The notes under the pieces: model-generated | What the model was told of the DNA's origin: nothing | Seen by the model: the letters and a program-made list of their open reading frames with translations, nothing else | Database searches by the model: none | Made by a program: the position numbers and the translations under genes | NCBI RefSeq assembly: GCF_016650815.1 | Contig: NZ_JAEKEZ010000017.1 | Coordinates: 1 to 47,450 of the forward strand | DNA length: 47,450 nt | Source of the DNA: Pseudomonas sp. TH31 | GTDB taxonomy: Bacteria > Pseudomonadota > Gammaproteobacteria > Pseudomonadales > Pseudomonadaceae | Direction: 5' to 3' | Shown here: positions 36,416-46,390 of the stretch, in pieces | Numbering within the stretch: the first letter of the stretch is position 1 | Layout: every line of letters starts with the position of its first letter

Positions 36416-37740
36416 TTAAACGCTGCCTTCCACGTCTTCGAGACTGAATGTCTCGGTGTGGTCGTCGTAGGAGAAGATCTCCGCGTAGCGGCCCCAGGTA
36501 ATCACGCTTTCCAGGGTTTTTTCGACGAACGCATCGGTCAGCGAATCTTCCAGTTCCTGTTCAAAACGCACTCGGGGGCGCGGTGGCCGTTGCGCTCCTG
36601 CAGGACCTGGCGGATGCGCGCGGCCAGTGGCACGTGTTTGACCAGGTGTTCGGCGAACAGGGTTTTGCGCTCTTGGGTGCCGTAGTCGGCGAAGAGTTTG
36701 CCGGCCTCGGTCAGGGTGATGTCGGCGCCCTTGAGTTCGGCGAAGCCCAGGTGTTCGAGCATTTCCGCGACCGGGAACAGGTCGTCCACTTCCAGCAAGC
36801 GCCGTTCGGCGACGTCGGGCAGGCCGGCTTCGCCGTTATAGGGCTCGGCTGCCAGGGTTTCGATCAGGCCGGCGATCAGGTTGGTGGAGACTTCCGGCAG
36901 CGGGCTGCCCATTTTCAGTTCGGATTTGCCGGTGCTGGTGGCGTCTGCGCTGCGGCGGTCGGTCATCAGGGCATAGATGTCGTCGACCATTTGCCGAAAG
37001 GTGGGGTCCAGTCGGTTGCGTGGATGTTCGAACGGCACTTTGATCTCGGCAACCACGCGCCCGGGGTTAGAGGACAGCACCAGGATGCGGTCGCACATCA
37101 ACACCGCTTCTTCGATGTTATGGGTCACGATCAGAATGGATTTGATCGGCAGTTGTTTACCGCTCCACAAGTCCAGCAGGTCGGTACGCAGGGTTTCGGC
37201 GGTCAGGACGTCGAGGGCGGAGAAGGGCTCGTCCATCAACAGCAGTGTCGGGTTGACCACCAGGCCGCGGGCGAAGCCAACCCGCTGGCGCATGCCGCCG
37301 GACAATTCCCGCGGATAGGCGTTTTCGAAACCGTCGAGGCCGATCAAGTCGATGGCCGCGAGTGCGCGTTTGCGCGCTTCCTTGCGTTCGACCTGTAGCG
37401 CCTGCAACCCGGCCTCGACGTTCTCGAGCACCGTCAGCCAAGGGAACAGCGCAAAGGTCTGGAAGACCATGGCCACGCCTTCCGCCGGCCCGTTGAGCAA
37501 GTGGCCGTTGTAGCGGACTTCGCCCGACGTTGGCGGGATCAGGCCGGCAATGATGCGCAGCAACGTCGACTTGCCCGAGCCGGAGCGGCCCAGCATGCCG
37601 ACGATTTCGCCTTCGCGCAGGGTCAGGTCAACGTTGCTGAGTACTTGCAACTCGTCCTTGCCTTTGCCAAACGCCCGGCTCACGTTGTTCAAAGAGTAGA
37701 TTTCGGGGGATGCCTGTGTGTGTTCGGTGTAGGTGTTCAT
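36416..37740 (-). CDS. ABC transporter ATP-binding protein (nitrate/sulfonate type), apparent frameshift near the end
   Basis: This ATPase energises import with the double permease encoded just upstream. Walker A GRSGSGKST is at 51-59, the signature is LSGGMRQRVGFARGL, and Walker B is LLLMDEPFSALD. A C-terminal AAA-associated domain (ADITLTEAGKLFADYGTQE) is typical of some nitrate/sulfonate/taurine-type transporters. As written it stops at 36538 after a wrong tail. One missing base in the G run 36574-36578 (plus strand) restores RAPRVRFEQELEDSL, then AFVEKTLESVITWGRYAEIF, ending at TAA 36416. Restored length is 441. It begins 14 bases after the permease stop. No substrate-binding protein is present nearby. 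Confidence 0.9.
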
Positions 37741-37754
37741 GACATCGAATCCCG

Positions 37755-39497
37755 TTAATTGAGACGGAGTTTGTTTTCAGCAATGGCGTACATCGGTCGC
37801 CATACCGCGCGATTGAAGGCCACTACAAAGAGCGACATCACCACCACGCCCAGGGTGATTTTCGGGAAGTCGCCGGCGGCCGTGTTTTCGGCGATGTAGG
37901 CGCCCAAACCGTGGGCAACCACCTTGTCCTGTCCCCATGAAACGAATTCGGAAACGATGCTGGCGTTCCACGCGCCGCCAGACGCGGTGATCGCCCCGGT
38001 CACGTAATACGGGAAGATGCCCGGCAACATGATTTTGCGCCACCACAGCCAGCCGCGAATGCGGAAGTTCGCCGCCGCCTCGCGGAAGTCGTTCGGGAAG
38101 GCGCTGGCGCCGGCGATCACGTTGAACAAGATGTACCACTGCGTCCCCAGCACGATCAGCGGGCTTAGCCAGATGTCCGGGTTCAACTGGTAACGCAGAA
38201 TCACGATGACAAACACCGGGAACAGCAGGTTGGCCGGGAAGGCCGCGAGGAACTGCGCCAGCGGCTGGATTTTCTCGGCCAGGTGCGGGCGCAAACCGAT
38301 CATCACCCCCAGCGGCACCCAGATCAGCGAGGCCACGGCGATCAACAGCACCACTCGCAGCAGAGTGATCAGCCCCATGACGAGCACGTGCCCGACCTCG
38401 CCGAGTGTCACTTCGCTGCTCATATAGAGGCCGATGTGGTACAGCGTATAAAGGGTCAACACGGCAATCAGCGTGCCCCACACCCAATCGATCAGCCGTG
38501 AAGTGGCCGGGTTCACTGGCGTGGCGGGACGGTTTGAGCGCGGCAGACTGAAGCGGCGGTTGCCGATTCGGCCGATGGTGCGGGTGATCGGGCGCAGGAT
38601 GCGCTGGACCATGCGGGTGCGCTGGATCAGTTTCAACACCCAGGACTCCGGCGCGCCGGCCTGGGAGGCGGTGTTTTCCATGCGGAACTTGTCGGCCCAG
38701 GCCACCAGAGGGCGGAACAGGAACTGGTCGTAAATCAGGATCACCGCGATCATCGCCAGGATGACGTAGCCCACGGCATGCAGGTCTTGCTGCTGGATGG
38801 CGACGGCCAGGTACGAACCCACGCCCGGCAGCATGACGGTCTTGTCACCCACGGTGATGGCTTCGGAAGCCACCACGAAGAACCAGCCGCCGGACATGCT
38901 CATCATCATGTTCCAGACCAGTCCCGGGATGGCGAACGGCACGTCGAGCTTCCAGAACCTTTGCCAGCCGGACAGCTGGAGGTTGCTGGAGACTTCTTCC
39001 AGGTCACGGGGCAGCATGCGCAGTGACTGGTAGAAGCTGAACGTCATGTTCCAGGCCTGACTGGTGAAGATGGCAAAAATAGCGGCGAACTCGGCGCCGA
39101 GCACTCGCCCTGGAAACAACAGCAGGAAAAACGTCACCGTGAACGAGATGTAGCCCAGCACCGGTACCGATTGCAGGATGTCCAGCACCGGCACCAGCAG
39201 TTTCTCGGCGCGCCGGCTTTTGGCCGCCAGGGTTCCGTACAGCAGGGTAAAGACCAGCGAGGCTGCCATCGCGGCGAGCATGCGCAGGGTGGTGCGCATG
39301 GCATATTCGGGCAGGCTGGAGGGGTCGAGCGAGATGACTTCACCTTGCAAGGTGGACATCGGCGCCCAGGTTTCCCGCGCGGCTATCGAGAAAAACAGCA
39401 AGAAGCCAATCACCAGCGGCAGGGCGACCAGGTCCCAGCGGTTGGGCAGTAGTCGCAGCGTCGTGGCCGGGAGGTAGTGGCGCAATACCTTGTTCAT
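37755..39497 (-). CDS. ABC transporter permease, two fused permease domains
   Basis: This inner-membrane protein of about 580 residues has two BPD_transp_1 domains in one chain. The first is at about residues 80-280 (MAASLVFTLLYGTLAAKS, with the EAA-like loop DLEEVSSNLQLSGWQRFWKL). The second is at about 370-575 (with FREAAANFRIRGWLWWRKIMLPG). The two EAA loops contact the ATPase. A charged linker with many Arg/Ile repeats (about 300-345) joins the halves. ATG 39497 is preferred; the frame is open further upstream. Together with the ATPase it would import an anion such as nitrate, sulfonate or bicarbonate (inference from subfamily), using a binding protein encoded elsewhere. Confidence 0.9.
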   Translation of the reverse strand: MNKVLRHYLPATTLRLLPNRWDLVALPLVIGFLLFFSIAARETWAPMSTLQGEVISLDPSSLPEYAMRTTLRMLAAMAASLVFTLLYGTLAAKSRRAEKLLVPVLDILQSVPVLGYISFTVTFFLLLFPGRVLGAEFAAIFAIFTSQAWNMTFSFYQSLRMLPRDLEEVSSNLQLSGWQRFWKLDVPFAIPGLVWNMMMSMSGGWFFVVASEAITVGDKTVMLPGVGSYLAVAIQQQDLHAVGYVILAMIAVILIYDQFLFRPLVAWADKFRMENTASQAGAPESWVLKLIQRTRMVQRILRPITRTIGRIGNRRFSLPRSNRPATPVNPATSRLIDWVWGTLIAVLTLYTLYHIGLYMSSEVTLGEVGHVLVMGLITLLRVVLLIAVASLIWVPLGVMIGLRPHLAEKIQPLAQFLAAFPANLLFPVFVIVILRYQLNPDIWLSPLIVLGTQWYILFNVIAGASAFPNDFREAAANFRIRGWLWWRKIMLPGIFPYYVTGAITASGGAWNASIVSEFVSWGQDKVVAHGLGAYIAENTAAGDFPKITLGVVVMSLFVVAFNRAVWRPMYAIAENKLRLN

Positions 39498-39990
39498 ATT
39501 CAGTGATTCCAACAGCGATCTGAGTGGAAGGGCAGGACCACAAGTCAGGACTTTCTTGAGTGCGCGCGTCTGAACCACGGCACGGCACACCCTTGAGGGT
39601 TGGCAAAGAGCAGAGTGAGGTCACGCAAGCGGACGCTGAAGGCACCGGCACAAACGCCACGTTGAACTCATCAGGCAACAGGGCGAGGGGCTTTCGTGAG
39701 CTTAGCTTCTGTCTGCATGACCCACCGAGTATGGGCAGGGTCCATGGCCGGATGCTCCTTTGGCAGGTTGGGTATTGGGGGGCTGATTGAGGCCATCGGG
39801 CCAGCAATTGCAGGGTTTATCGACGCTAGGGTCGATGCCCGGCTACGCTGGCGCGGATTATACGTTTCCAAATGTTACAAAAACATAAATTACCTGTCAT
39901 GTTTGCGTATTAACACCCTCGAAAAGTGACTGGCGGTGGCGTACCAGTTGAGGCTGTGGGGGCGGGCCTCTTCGCGAGCAAGCCTTGCTC
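39498..39990. other. gene-less region upstream of the ABC transporter
   Basis: There are 493 bases without a convincing gene. The AT-rich segment 39860-39930 (TTACAAAAACATAAATTACC) stands out and may be promoter DNA. A REP palindrome (GCGAGCAAGCCTTGCTCCTAC) is at about 39965-40000. Confidence 0.4.
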
Positions 39991-42576
39991 CTACAGGGGG
40001 AGGGGGCGTTCAGGGAATGGCGGGCGCGATTCGCTCAGGAGTTTGCTGAATGCCTGTTTGTCGATCGGGCGGCTCATGAAGAAGCCCTGCACCTCGTGAC
40101 ATTGGTCTGCGCCCAGGATGTCCAGTTGCTCTTCGGTTTCGACCCCTTCGGCGGTCACGGTCAGGCCCATGGCCTTGCCCAGGCCGATGATCGCCTGCAC
40201 CACTGCGCGGTCGTTGCCGCCGCTGCTCATCGAGGCGATGAAGCGTTTGTCGATCTTGATCCCGTCGAACGGATAGGCACGCAGGTAGCCAAGTGAGGAA
40301 TAGCCGGTCCCGAAGTCGTCCATGTTCAGGCGCACGCCCAGCTCCTTGAGCGCATTCATGGTGGTGAGGGCGCCGTCGATGTCGTTGAGCATCACGTTTT
40401 CGGTGATCTCCAGTTCCAGGCGACTGGCCGGGAAGTGCGTTTCGACCAGCACCTCGCGGACATCCTCGACCACGTCACTGCGGGCAAATTGTGCCGGAGA
40501 CAGATTCACCGACAGCAGCAAGTGGGCCGGCCAGGTCAGGGCGGTTTCGCAGGCTTCGCGCAACACCCAGCGGCCCAGCGGCACGATCAGGTCGGTTTGC
40601 TCGGCCAGGGGAATGAACACGTCCGGCCCGAGCAGGCCCTGGGTCGGGTGCTGCCAGCGAACCAGCGCTTCAACCGAGACAATTTCCTTGCCGTCGACTT
40701 TGTAGCGCGGCTGGTAATGCAGCACAAACTGCTGGTTCTGCACCGCCAGGCGCAGATCGTCCTCCAGTTGGCGACGCTGTTGAATCTGGTCGTTCATGTG
40801 CGCTTCGAAATAGCACCAGGTGTTTTTGCCGTCGGACTTGGCCTTGTACAGCGCGATGTCGGCGCAGCGGATCAATTCGCCTGCCAGGTAACCCTGGCGG
40901 CGGCTCAGGGCTACGCCGATGCTGGCGCCGATATGCAGCGCATGGTTTTCATAAGGGATGGGCCGGTGCAGGCTGGCGATCAGTCGGGTGCAGAATTTGT
41001 CGATTTCGCTGTGGCTGTCCATGCCGTGCAGCACCACGACAAATTCATCACCGCCCAACCTGGCGACGATGTCATGGTCGCGGGTGCAGTCACGCAAACG
41101 GGCACCGACCTCCTGCAACACCGCATCGCCGGCGGGGTGGCCGAGGGAGTCATTGATGGGCTTGAAGTTGTCCAGGTCCAGCATCAATAACGTCAGCGGC
41201 GCCGAGTACTCCTTGAGCAGCAACGCCTCGTCAAGGTAGCGCGAAAGCTTGTTGCGGTTGGGCAAGCCGGTCAGCGCATCGTGCATCGACAGATGCTGGA
41301 TTTGCGCATGGGCGGCGACTTCATCGGTGATGTCGCTGGCGGTACCCCGATAGCCAATGACGGTGTGGTGGTCGAAAATCGGCCGGGCAGATACGCGGCA
41401 GTAGCGTTGCTGTCCGGTGTGATCGCGGTAGGTACAACGCAGGTCGCTGACATCGGCTTGCTCGGTCAGTTTGTTCAACCAGAGGGCCAGGGGCGTGGTG
41501 TCGCAATACAGCAGTTGCTCGATGTTTTCGCCCAGCCATTGCTGATCGGTGAACCCGGTCACTTCGCTGAAGCGCCCGGACAGGTAGGTGATGGACTGGC
41601 GTTGATCAATTTCCCAGATCCAGTCCGACGCCGCTTCCGCAACCGCCCGAAAGCGTTCTTCGCTGGCTTCCAGCGCCTGATTGGCGGCTTGCAGCTCCGC
41701 ATAACTGGTGTCGACATACCGTGAGGAGCGCAACGCATAGCGAAAGAAATAGGCGGTCAGCAACATCAGCACCACCAACGTGCCCATCAGCGGCGGCAGT
41801 AATGACCACAACAAATGCTGCCCGGGCTTTTCGAGTTTGGCGATCAGGCTATAACCGGTGCTATCCAGGGCGACCTGTGGCAGGTTTTTGGCGATGCTGG
41901 CATCGGCGACGAGGCTCAACTCCTCCAGGCCATAACTGACGCCCAGGGTATGCAGTTTGGTCGTGGCCAGTTGATCGACGAACACCAGCAGCGAGGTGCT
42001 TTTGGGGTCCGTTATCGGGCGGTCGTCATTGGGCATGATCGCCGAAGCGGTCAGCAGCGCCGGTCGACCTTCGAACATCGTGTACAGGCTCATCGGTTTG
42101 GTCAGGTCGGCCTGGCCCTGAACCTGATCGATCAGCGTCGCGGCAGACGCGCTCAGGTAACTGGAAAACTCGCCCTGGACCAACAGCCCCCGAATCACCG
42201 CGTACTTGGTGTGCTCCCGATCGAGTACGAATACGCCCTCGTAGCCATCGTTGGTGAACAGCGTTTTTCCGATGTTTTGCTGGGTGAACGCCCAGTCGGT
42301 GTCCACCTGGCCATTCAAGTGCTCATAGGCGGACGTCCAGTAGGCATAGCTGGTGATGTAGTTTTTTGATGCGCTGACGCGGTTTTCCAGCGCGCGTTCG
42401 GTGTAGAACCGGGTATCGCTGAGGTCTTCGGCGTCGAGGCCGGCGGCGATGCTGAACAACGTGCCGACCGCGATACCGACCCCGGCGATAAACACGATGC
42501 CCATGGCCAGCGCCAGGCGCCGGGTCACCGAGCTTTGGCGGGTATGGGCCGGGGCCGCATAGGCTGAAAGGTCCAT
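39991..42576 (-). CDS. CHASE4-PAS-GGDEF-EAL cyclic-di-GMP protein
   Basis: This 861-residue membrane signalling protein has a membrane segment at about 22-45 (LALAMGIVFIAGVGIAVG) and a periplasmic CHASE4-type sensor with YWTSAYEHLNGQVD. A second segment (LMGTLVVLMLLTAYFFRYAL) is at about 265. The PAS domain (SEERFRAVAEAASDWIWEID) precedes GGDEF (ARLGGDEFVVV near 506) and EAL (VEALVRWQHP near 635) domains. Both active-site signatures are intact, as are NLSPAQFA, ELEITENVM, DDFGTGYSSL and KIDKRF. It could therefore make and/or degrade c-di-GMP; which dominates cannot be told. It is a stand-alone gene flanked by REPs. Confidence 0.94.
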   Translation of the reverse strand: MDLSAYAAPAHTRQSSVTRRLALAMGIVFIAGVGIAVGTLFSIAAGLDAEDLSDTRFYTERALENRVSASKNYITSYAYWTSAYEHLNGQVDTDWAFTQQNIGKTLFTNDGYEGVFVLDREHTKYAVIRGLLVQGEFSSYLSASAATLIDQVQGQADLTKPMSLYTMFEGRPALLTASAIMPNDDRPITDPKSTSLLVFVDQLATTKLHTLGVSYGLEELSLVADASIAKNLPQVALDSTGYSLIAKLEKPGQHLLWSLLPPLMGTLVVLMLLTAYFFRYALRSSRYVDTSYAELQAANQALEASEERFRAVAEAASDWIWEIDQRQSITYLSGRFSEVTGFTDQQWLGENIEQLLYCDTTPLALWLNKLTEQADVSDLRCTYRDHTGQQRYCRVSARPIFDHHTVIGYRGTASDITDEVAAHAQIQHLSMHDALTGLPNRNKLSRYLDEALLLKEYSAPLTLLMLDLDNFKPINDSLGHPAGDAVLQEVGARLRDCTRDHDIVARLGGDEFVVVLHGMDSHSEIDKFCTRLIASLHRPIPYENHALHIGASIGVALSRRQGYLAGELIRCADIALYKAKSDGKNTWCYFEAHMNDQIQQRRQLEDDLRLAVQNQQFVLHYQPRYKVDGKEIVSVEALVRWQHPTQGLLGPDVFIPLAEQTDLIVPLGRWVLREACETALTWPAHLLLSVNLSPAQFARSDVVEDVREVLVETHFPASRLELEITENVMLNDIDGALTTMNALKELGVRLNMDDFGTGYSSLGYLRAYPFDGIKIDKRFIASMSSGGNDRAVVQAIIGLGKAMGLTVTAEGVETEEQLDILGADQCHEVQGFFMSRPIDKQAFSKLLSESRPPFPERPLPL

Positions 42577-42739
42577 TGACTCGTCCTTGATCCATTCTCA
42601 CGGCGTCAGGGCAGCCCGAATGGTTGCATTGTTCAGGCTGGCCAGCGATTCAGTCATCCGCGATCGTCGATGATGAACCTATTGGCGAGAGTATAGGCAG
42701 CGTGGGCCAGAACGCTGGGGTCATCCTTGGAATTGGCGG

Positions 42740-42865
42740 TGGCTGACCGGGCCTCATCGCGAGCGGGCTCGCTCCCACAGTTGATTTGTGTCGTTCACGT
42801 GAATGAGTTCCAACACAGATCCCCTGTGGGAGCGAGCCTGCTCGCGATGACGGCGGCACAAACAC
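42740..42865. repeat. inverted pair of REP palindromes
   Basis: CGCGAGCGGGCTCGCTCCCAC (about 42757-42778) and GTGGGAGCGAGCCTGCTCGCG (about 42825-42846) form a face-to-face REP pair between convergent-side gene ends. Non-coding. Confidence 0.9.
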
Positions 42866-42884
42866 AGCAGCTCTCAGATCCTCA

Positions 42885-43667
42885 TCAACTACCGCTAAAC
42901 ACCGCCACCCGACGCTGCGCAAACGCCGCCAACCCTTCACCAAAGTCGCTGCTCTCACAGGCCTGTCGCCGCAACTCGGCAATCTGCTCCATCGCCTGCA
43001 CCGGCATCGGTTGCAAATCTTCGAGAATCCGCAGCTGTTCCTTGACCGCCGCCACCGCCAGCGGTGCTTTTGCAGCGATACCCTGGGCCATTTCCAGCGC
43101 GGTCGCTTCCAGTGCGCTGCTGTCGACCAGGCGATTGATCACGCCAAACCGTTCCGCCCGTTGCGCGTCGAGTTTCTGCGCGGTGAAGAACATTTCCTTG
43201 AGCACATGAATCGGCAAGTTGTTGAAGAAACGCAGCAAACCGCTGGTGGTGTAGGGCAGGCCAATGTTCACCGGGGTCATCGCAAAACTGGCGCTGTGGT
43301 CGGCCACCACCAGGTCGCAGCTCATCGCCAGGTCCACCGCGCCGCCCCACACGGAACCTGAGATCAACGCAATGACCACGCCGGGATACGCACGGATGCG
43401 CCGCAGCACTTGTTCGAGGGGCTTGCCGTAGGCGATCGGGTCGCGATCATGTTGCAGCTCGCGAATATCGTGCCCGGCGCTCCACACCGGTTGGCCCACT
43501 TCGCTGCCAAGTATCACCACGGGCACGCGTTGGGCGGCGAGGGCGCCGAGGCCCTCGTCGAGGGCGCTCAGCAGTTGGGCGCTGAGGGCGTTGCGGTGGC
43601 TGGGATTGCTGAAGACCAGTCGGGCGATACGCTCATCGATCTGGTGGACGGTGACGGTCGAGTTCAT
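42885..43667 (-). CDS. enoyl-CoA hydratase family, methylmalonyl-CoA decarboxylase-like
   Basis: This 260-residue crotonase-fold enzyme resembles YgfG/ScpB methylmalonyl-CoA decarboxylase. The oxyanion-hole segments are WSAGHDIREL and ISGSVWGGAVDLAMSCDLVVA. The family-typical FAMTPVNIGLPYTTSGL and FFTAQKLDAQRAERFGVINR follow. The product of (methyl)malonyl-CoA would be (propionyl)acetyl-CoA plus CO2. Its ATG overlaps the CoA-transferase stop by four bases (ATGA), so the two are translated together. With the MFS carrier upstream this suggests uptake, CoA activation and decarboxylation of a dicarboxylate (inference). Confidence 0.86.
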   Translation of the reverse strand: MNSTVTVHQIDERIARLVFSNPSHRNALSAQLLSALDEGLGALAAQRVPVVILGSEVGQPVWSAGHDIRELQHDRDPIAYGKPLEQVLRRIRAYPGVVIALISGSVWGGAVDLAMSCDLVVADHSASFAMTPVNIGLPYTTSGLLRFFNNLPIHVLKEMFFTAQKLDAQRAERFGVINRLVDSSALEATALEMAQGIAAKAPLAVAAVKEQLRILEDLQPMPVQAMEQIAELRRQACESSDFGEGLAAFAQRRVAVFSGS

Positions 43668-44891
43668 TGGGCGGTTCCTGTGGCGTGTGCGGATGAAACG
43701 TCGGTGTCCTGGAACACGACGTTGGCGGCGAGCAGGGCGTTGATCGAAGCGGCATCAAAACCCGCCTCGCGCAGCACCTCTATAGTGTGTTCACCCAACA
43801 GCGGCGGTGGGCGGCTGGCGGCGCTGTCGGTAGCGCTGAACACCGGCGTCACGACTTGGCGAAGTGCGCCGAGGGTCGAGGTGGGTGAGGGTTTCAGTCA
43901 GTTGGCTGTGCAGCACTTGCGGATCATCGAAGACCTCGTCGAGGGTGTTGATCGGGCCGGCGGGCAGGCCGGCCTCGATGAACAATTCGGTCCAGGCGCG
44001 TTTGCTGCGGGTTTTCAGGCGGCTTTCGAGGATCGCCTTCAACTCTTCACGGCGCTCGACCCGGGCCTCGTTGCTGGCGAAGCGCGGGTCGTCCGGCAAT
44101 TCGGGCAAGTCCAGCAACATGCACAAGCGTCCCCACATGGCCGAGGTGATCGGCGCCAGGTTGAGCGGGCCGTCCAGGGTCTGGAACACGCCATAAGGCG
44201 CAATGACCGAATGCGCATTGCCGGTACGGCGGGGCACATCGCCGAGGCTGAGATAACGTTGGCCATGCACGCTCAACAACCCCACCAGACTGGCGAGCAA
44301 CGACGTACTGACATGCTGGCCGCGTCCGGTCGTCGAGCGTTCCAGCAGGGCGGCCATCACTGCCGTCACCAGCCACATCCCCGAGGTCAAGTCGCCGATA
44401 GCCGTACCGGTTCGAGTCGGGTCGCCGTCGACGAAACCGGTCAGGCTCATCAGCCCCGAGTAACCCTGGGCGATCTGGTCGAAGCCCGGCCAACTGCTCA
44501 TCGGCCCGTCGGCACCGAACGCATTGATGCTGCCAAGGATCAGCCGTGGATTGCGCGCACTCAGCACCTCAAAGCCGAGCCCCATGCTTTCCAGGGTGCC
44601 GGGCTTGAAGTTCTCGATCACCACGTCGGCGTCGTCGATCAGTTGCTGGATAGTGTCCAGTCCTTCGGGGTGGCGAAAGTCGATGCACATCCCGCGTTTG
44701 TTGCGGTTGCACGACAGGTAATAGGTGCTGACGCCACGGTCGAACGGACCCCAGGTGCGGCTCATGTCGCCGCTCGGGCCGGGCTCGATCTTGATCACGT
44801 CGGCGCCGAGGTCGGCCAGCACCATGGTGCAGAACGGCCCCGACAGTGCGCGGCTCAAGTCGACAATCTTCACGCCTTTTAACGCTTGCAT
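43664..44891 (-). CDS. CaiB/BaiF family CoA-transferase, apparent frameshift
   Basis: This class III CoA-transferase is of about 408 residues after repair. Seen: LKGVKIVDLSRALSGPFCTMV, LGADVIKIEPGPSGDMSR, CNRNKRGMCIDFRHPEG (family-typical) and the Asp region HVSTSLLASLVGLL. It moves CoA from a donor such as succinyl-CoA to a carboxylic acid. ATG 44891 is chosen with GGAG upstream. As written, the frame drifts after LTHLD into PRRTSPSRD and is lost. Removing one base in GGG 43873-43875 (plus strand) gives LGALRQVVTPVFSATD and runs to the TGA at 43664. The four-base overlap with the decarboxylase start supports this reconstruction. Unlike the other breaks this one is an extra base. Confidence 0.85.
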
Positions 44892-44919
44892 AGGGTTCTC
44901 CAGTTCAATGATCAGAGCG

Positions 44920-46224
44920 CTATTGCGGCAGGGTTTGATCACGGGTTTCGACGGCAAACGGCAGAATCAGAATCCCGGCCACGAACGCGGCGGCGGTCCA
45001 GGCGATGGGCGCGCCGAGCGAGCCGTGCCAGTGAATGGCCGCCGCCAGCAGGAAGTTGACCCCGGCGCCGATGAAGCGCCCGACCGAGGCGTTGAAGGCG
45101 AACGCCGTGGCGCGGATGCGGGTTGGGTACTGCTCGGGCAACCAGAGCGAGAAGATCGCGAAGTTGCCGCCGAAGAAGCCGAGGAACACCAGCGACACCA
45201 TGAACAGGTGCAGGCCGTCGTCCATGTAAAACACCCAGCCAAATGCGACCACGATTGAAGCCGCCATGCCGGTGAAGTAGAGGCCCAGCGCCTTGCGCCG
45301 CCCGACGCGTTCGGCCAGCCACGGCGCGACCAGGCAGCCGAGGATGGTGCTTAGCGACAGGATCGCTGCGCCAATCGAGGCCAGGTGCACCGCGCCGACA
45401 TGGTCGATGCCGGCGCGGGTCGCCAGGGTCACCACCGCGGTGGCTTCGTACACCGAACCGGCCCACAAACCGACAATTGCGACCCCGACCAAGGCCGAGC
45501 TGGTGAGCGTGCGGCGACGAAACGCCGGGGCGAAGATTTCCAGCCACGAGGTATGTGCTTTAGCGCCTTTGATGTGGATGACAGGCTTGTGCGGTTCTTT
45601 GACTTTCAGCGCGGTATAGATCGCCACGAACGCCGGGAACAGGCCGCACAGAAACATCACGCGCCAGCCATACGTGGCGCCGACGGTGTAGTTGAGCAAC
45701 GCGGCGATAAAGAATCCCAGGTAGTAGCCGGTTTGCAGGTAACCGGCACCCATTTTGCGGCGGTCTTCCGGCCAGCACTCGGCCACGTAGGTCCCGGCCA
45801 GTGCCCACTCGCCGCCGACGCCGATCCCGGCGATCAGCCGAAACGCCGCCAGTTGCCAGATGTTCTCGGAGAACGCTGCCGCGCCGGTAAACAGTGAGTA
45901 CACCAGGATGCTCGCCGCCAGCATTTTCACCCGGCCAAAGCGGTCGGCCAGCGGCCCCCAGATAAACGACAAGCCCCAGCCGATCAGGAACAAACCGAAC
46001 AGCAAGGAACCGTACATGGCGATGTTGGCGGGGGTGGCTGTGATGCCGGAGTTGGGCAGCAACTCGGTCATGGCCGGGATCAGCACCAGGGCGAAGATGA
46101 CCGAGTCCACGCCATCGAGGACCCATCCCAGGTAGACCGTCCAGAAGCCGCGAATCTGCTCGCGGGTCAGGGGCGTTTTGATCGGTTTCTCGCGTGTTGC
46201 AGATGCAGTCATTGCTCTAGACAT
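44920..46224 (-). CDS. MFS transporter, aromatic/organic acid type
   Basis: This is a 434-residue inner-membrane carrier with 12 helices. N-terminal FWTVYLGWVLDGVDSVIFALV has the D-x-x-D signature of the AAHS/sialate-type acid:proton symporters. Loop 2-3 reads GPLADRFGRVKML and loop 8-9 LAERVGRRKALGLYF, both MFS motif A. ATG 46224 has GGGAG 8 bases upstream. It is the first gene of the operon with the CoA-transferase and decarboxylase-like enzyme, and is divergent from a LysR gene. The likely cargo is a carboxylate processed by those enzymes. Confidence 0.92.
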   Translation of the reverse strand: MSRAMTASATREKPIKTPLTREQIRGFWTVYLGWVLDGVDSVIFALVLIPAMTELLPNSGITATPANIAMYGSLLFGLFLIGWGLSFIWGPLADRFGRVKMLAASILVYSLFTGAAAFSENIWQLAAFRLIAGIGVGGEWALAGTYVAECWPEDRRKMGAGYLQTGYYLGFFIAALLNYTVGATYGWRVMFLCGLFPAFVAIYTALKVKEPHKPVIHIKGAKAHTSWLEIFAPAFRRRTLTSSALVGVAIVGLWAGSVYEATAVVTLATRAGIDHVGAVHLASIGAAILSLSTILGCLVAPWLAERVGRRKALGLYFTGMAASIVVAFGWVFYMDDGLHLFMVSLVFLGFFGGNFAIFSLWLPEQYPTRIRATAFAFNASVGRFIGAGVNFLLAAAIHWHGSLGAPIAWTAAAFVAGILILPFAVETRDQTLPQ

Positions 46225-46390
46225 GGCGATCTCCCAGTGGCCTTTTTCAGGCCTATGGAAGCGCGGCCCGGCGGTTGCGGCCGGTAGCGCTTCGTTTGTT
46301 GTGAGGCGAGTCTAGGCGCGGTATCTCATAAGCTTCAAATATGATATTCCTCTGCTCCCAACGGAAAATACGATGGCTTAGGAGGTGCCC

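Noticed and set aside
39696..39929. 77-codon frame upstream of the ABC transporter
   Set aside because: No ribosome site, biased composition that changes abruptly into AT-rich intergenic DNA, and no recognisable motif.
43410..44882. 490-codon plus-strand frame across the CoA-transferase and decarboxylase
   Set aside because: Antisense shadow; the minus strand holds two recognisable enzymes with an ATGA overlap.
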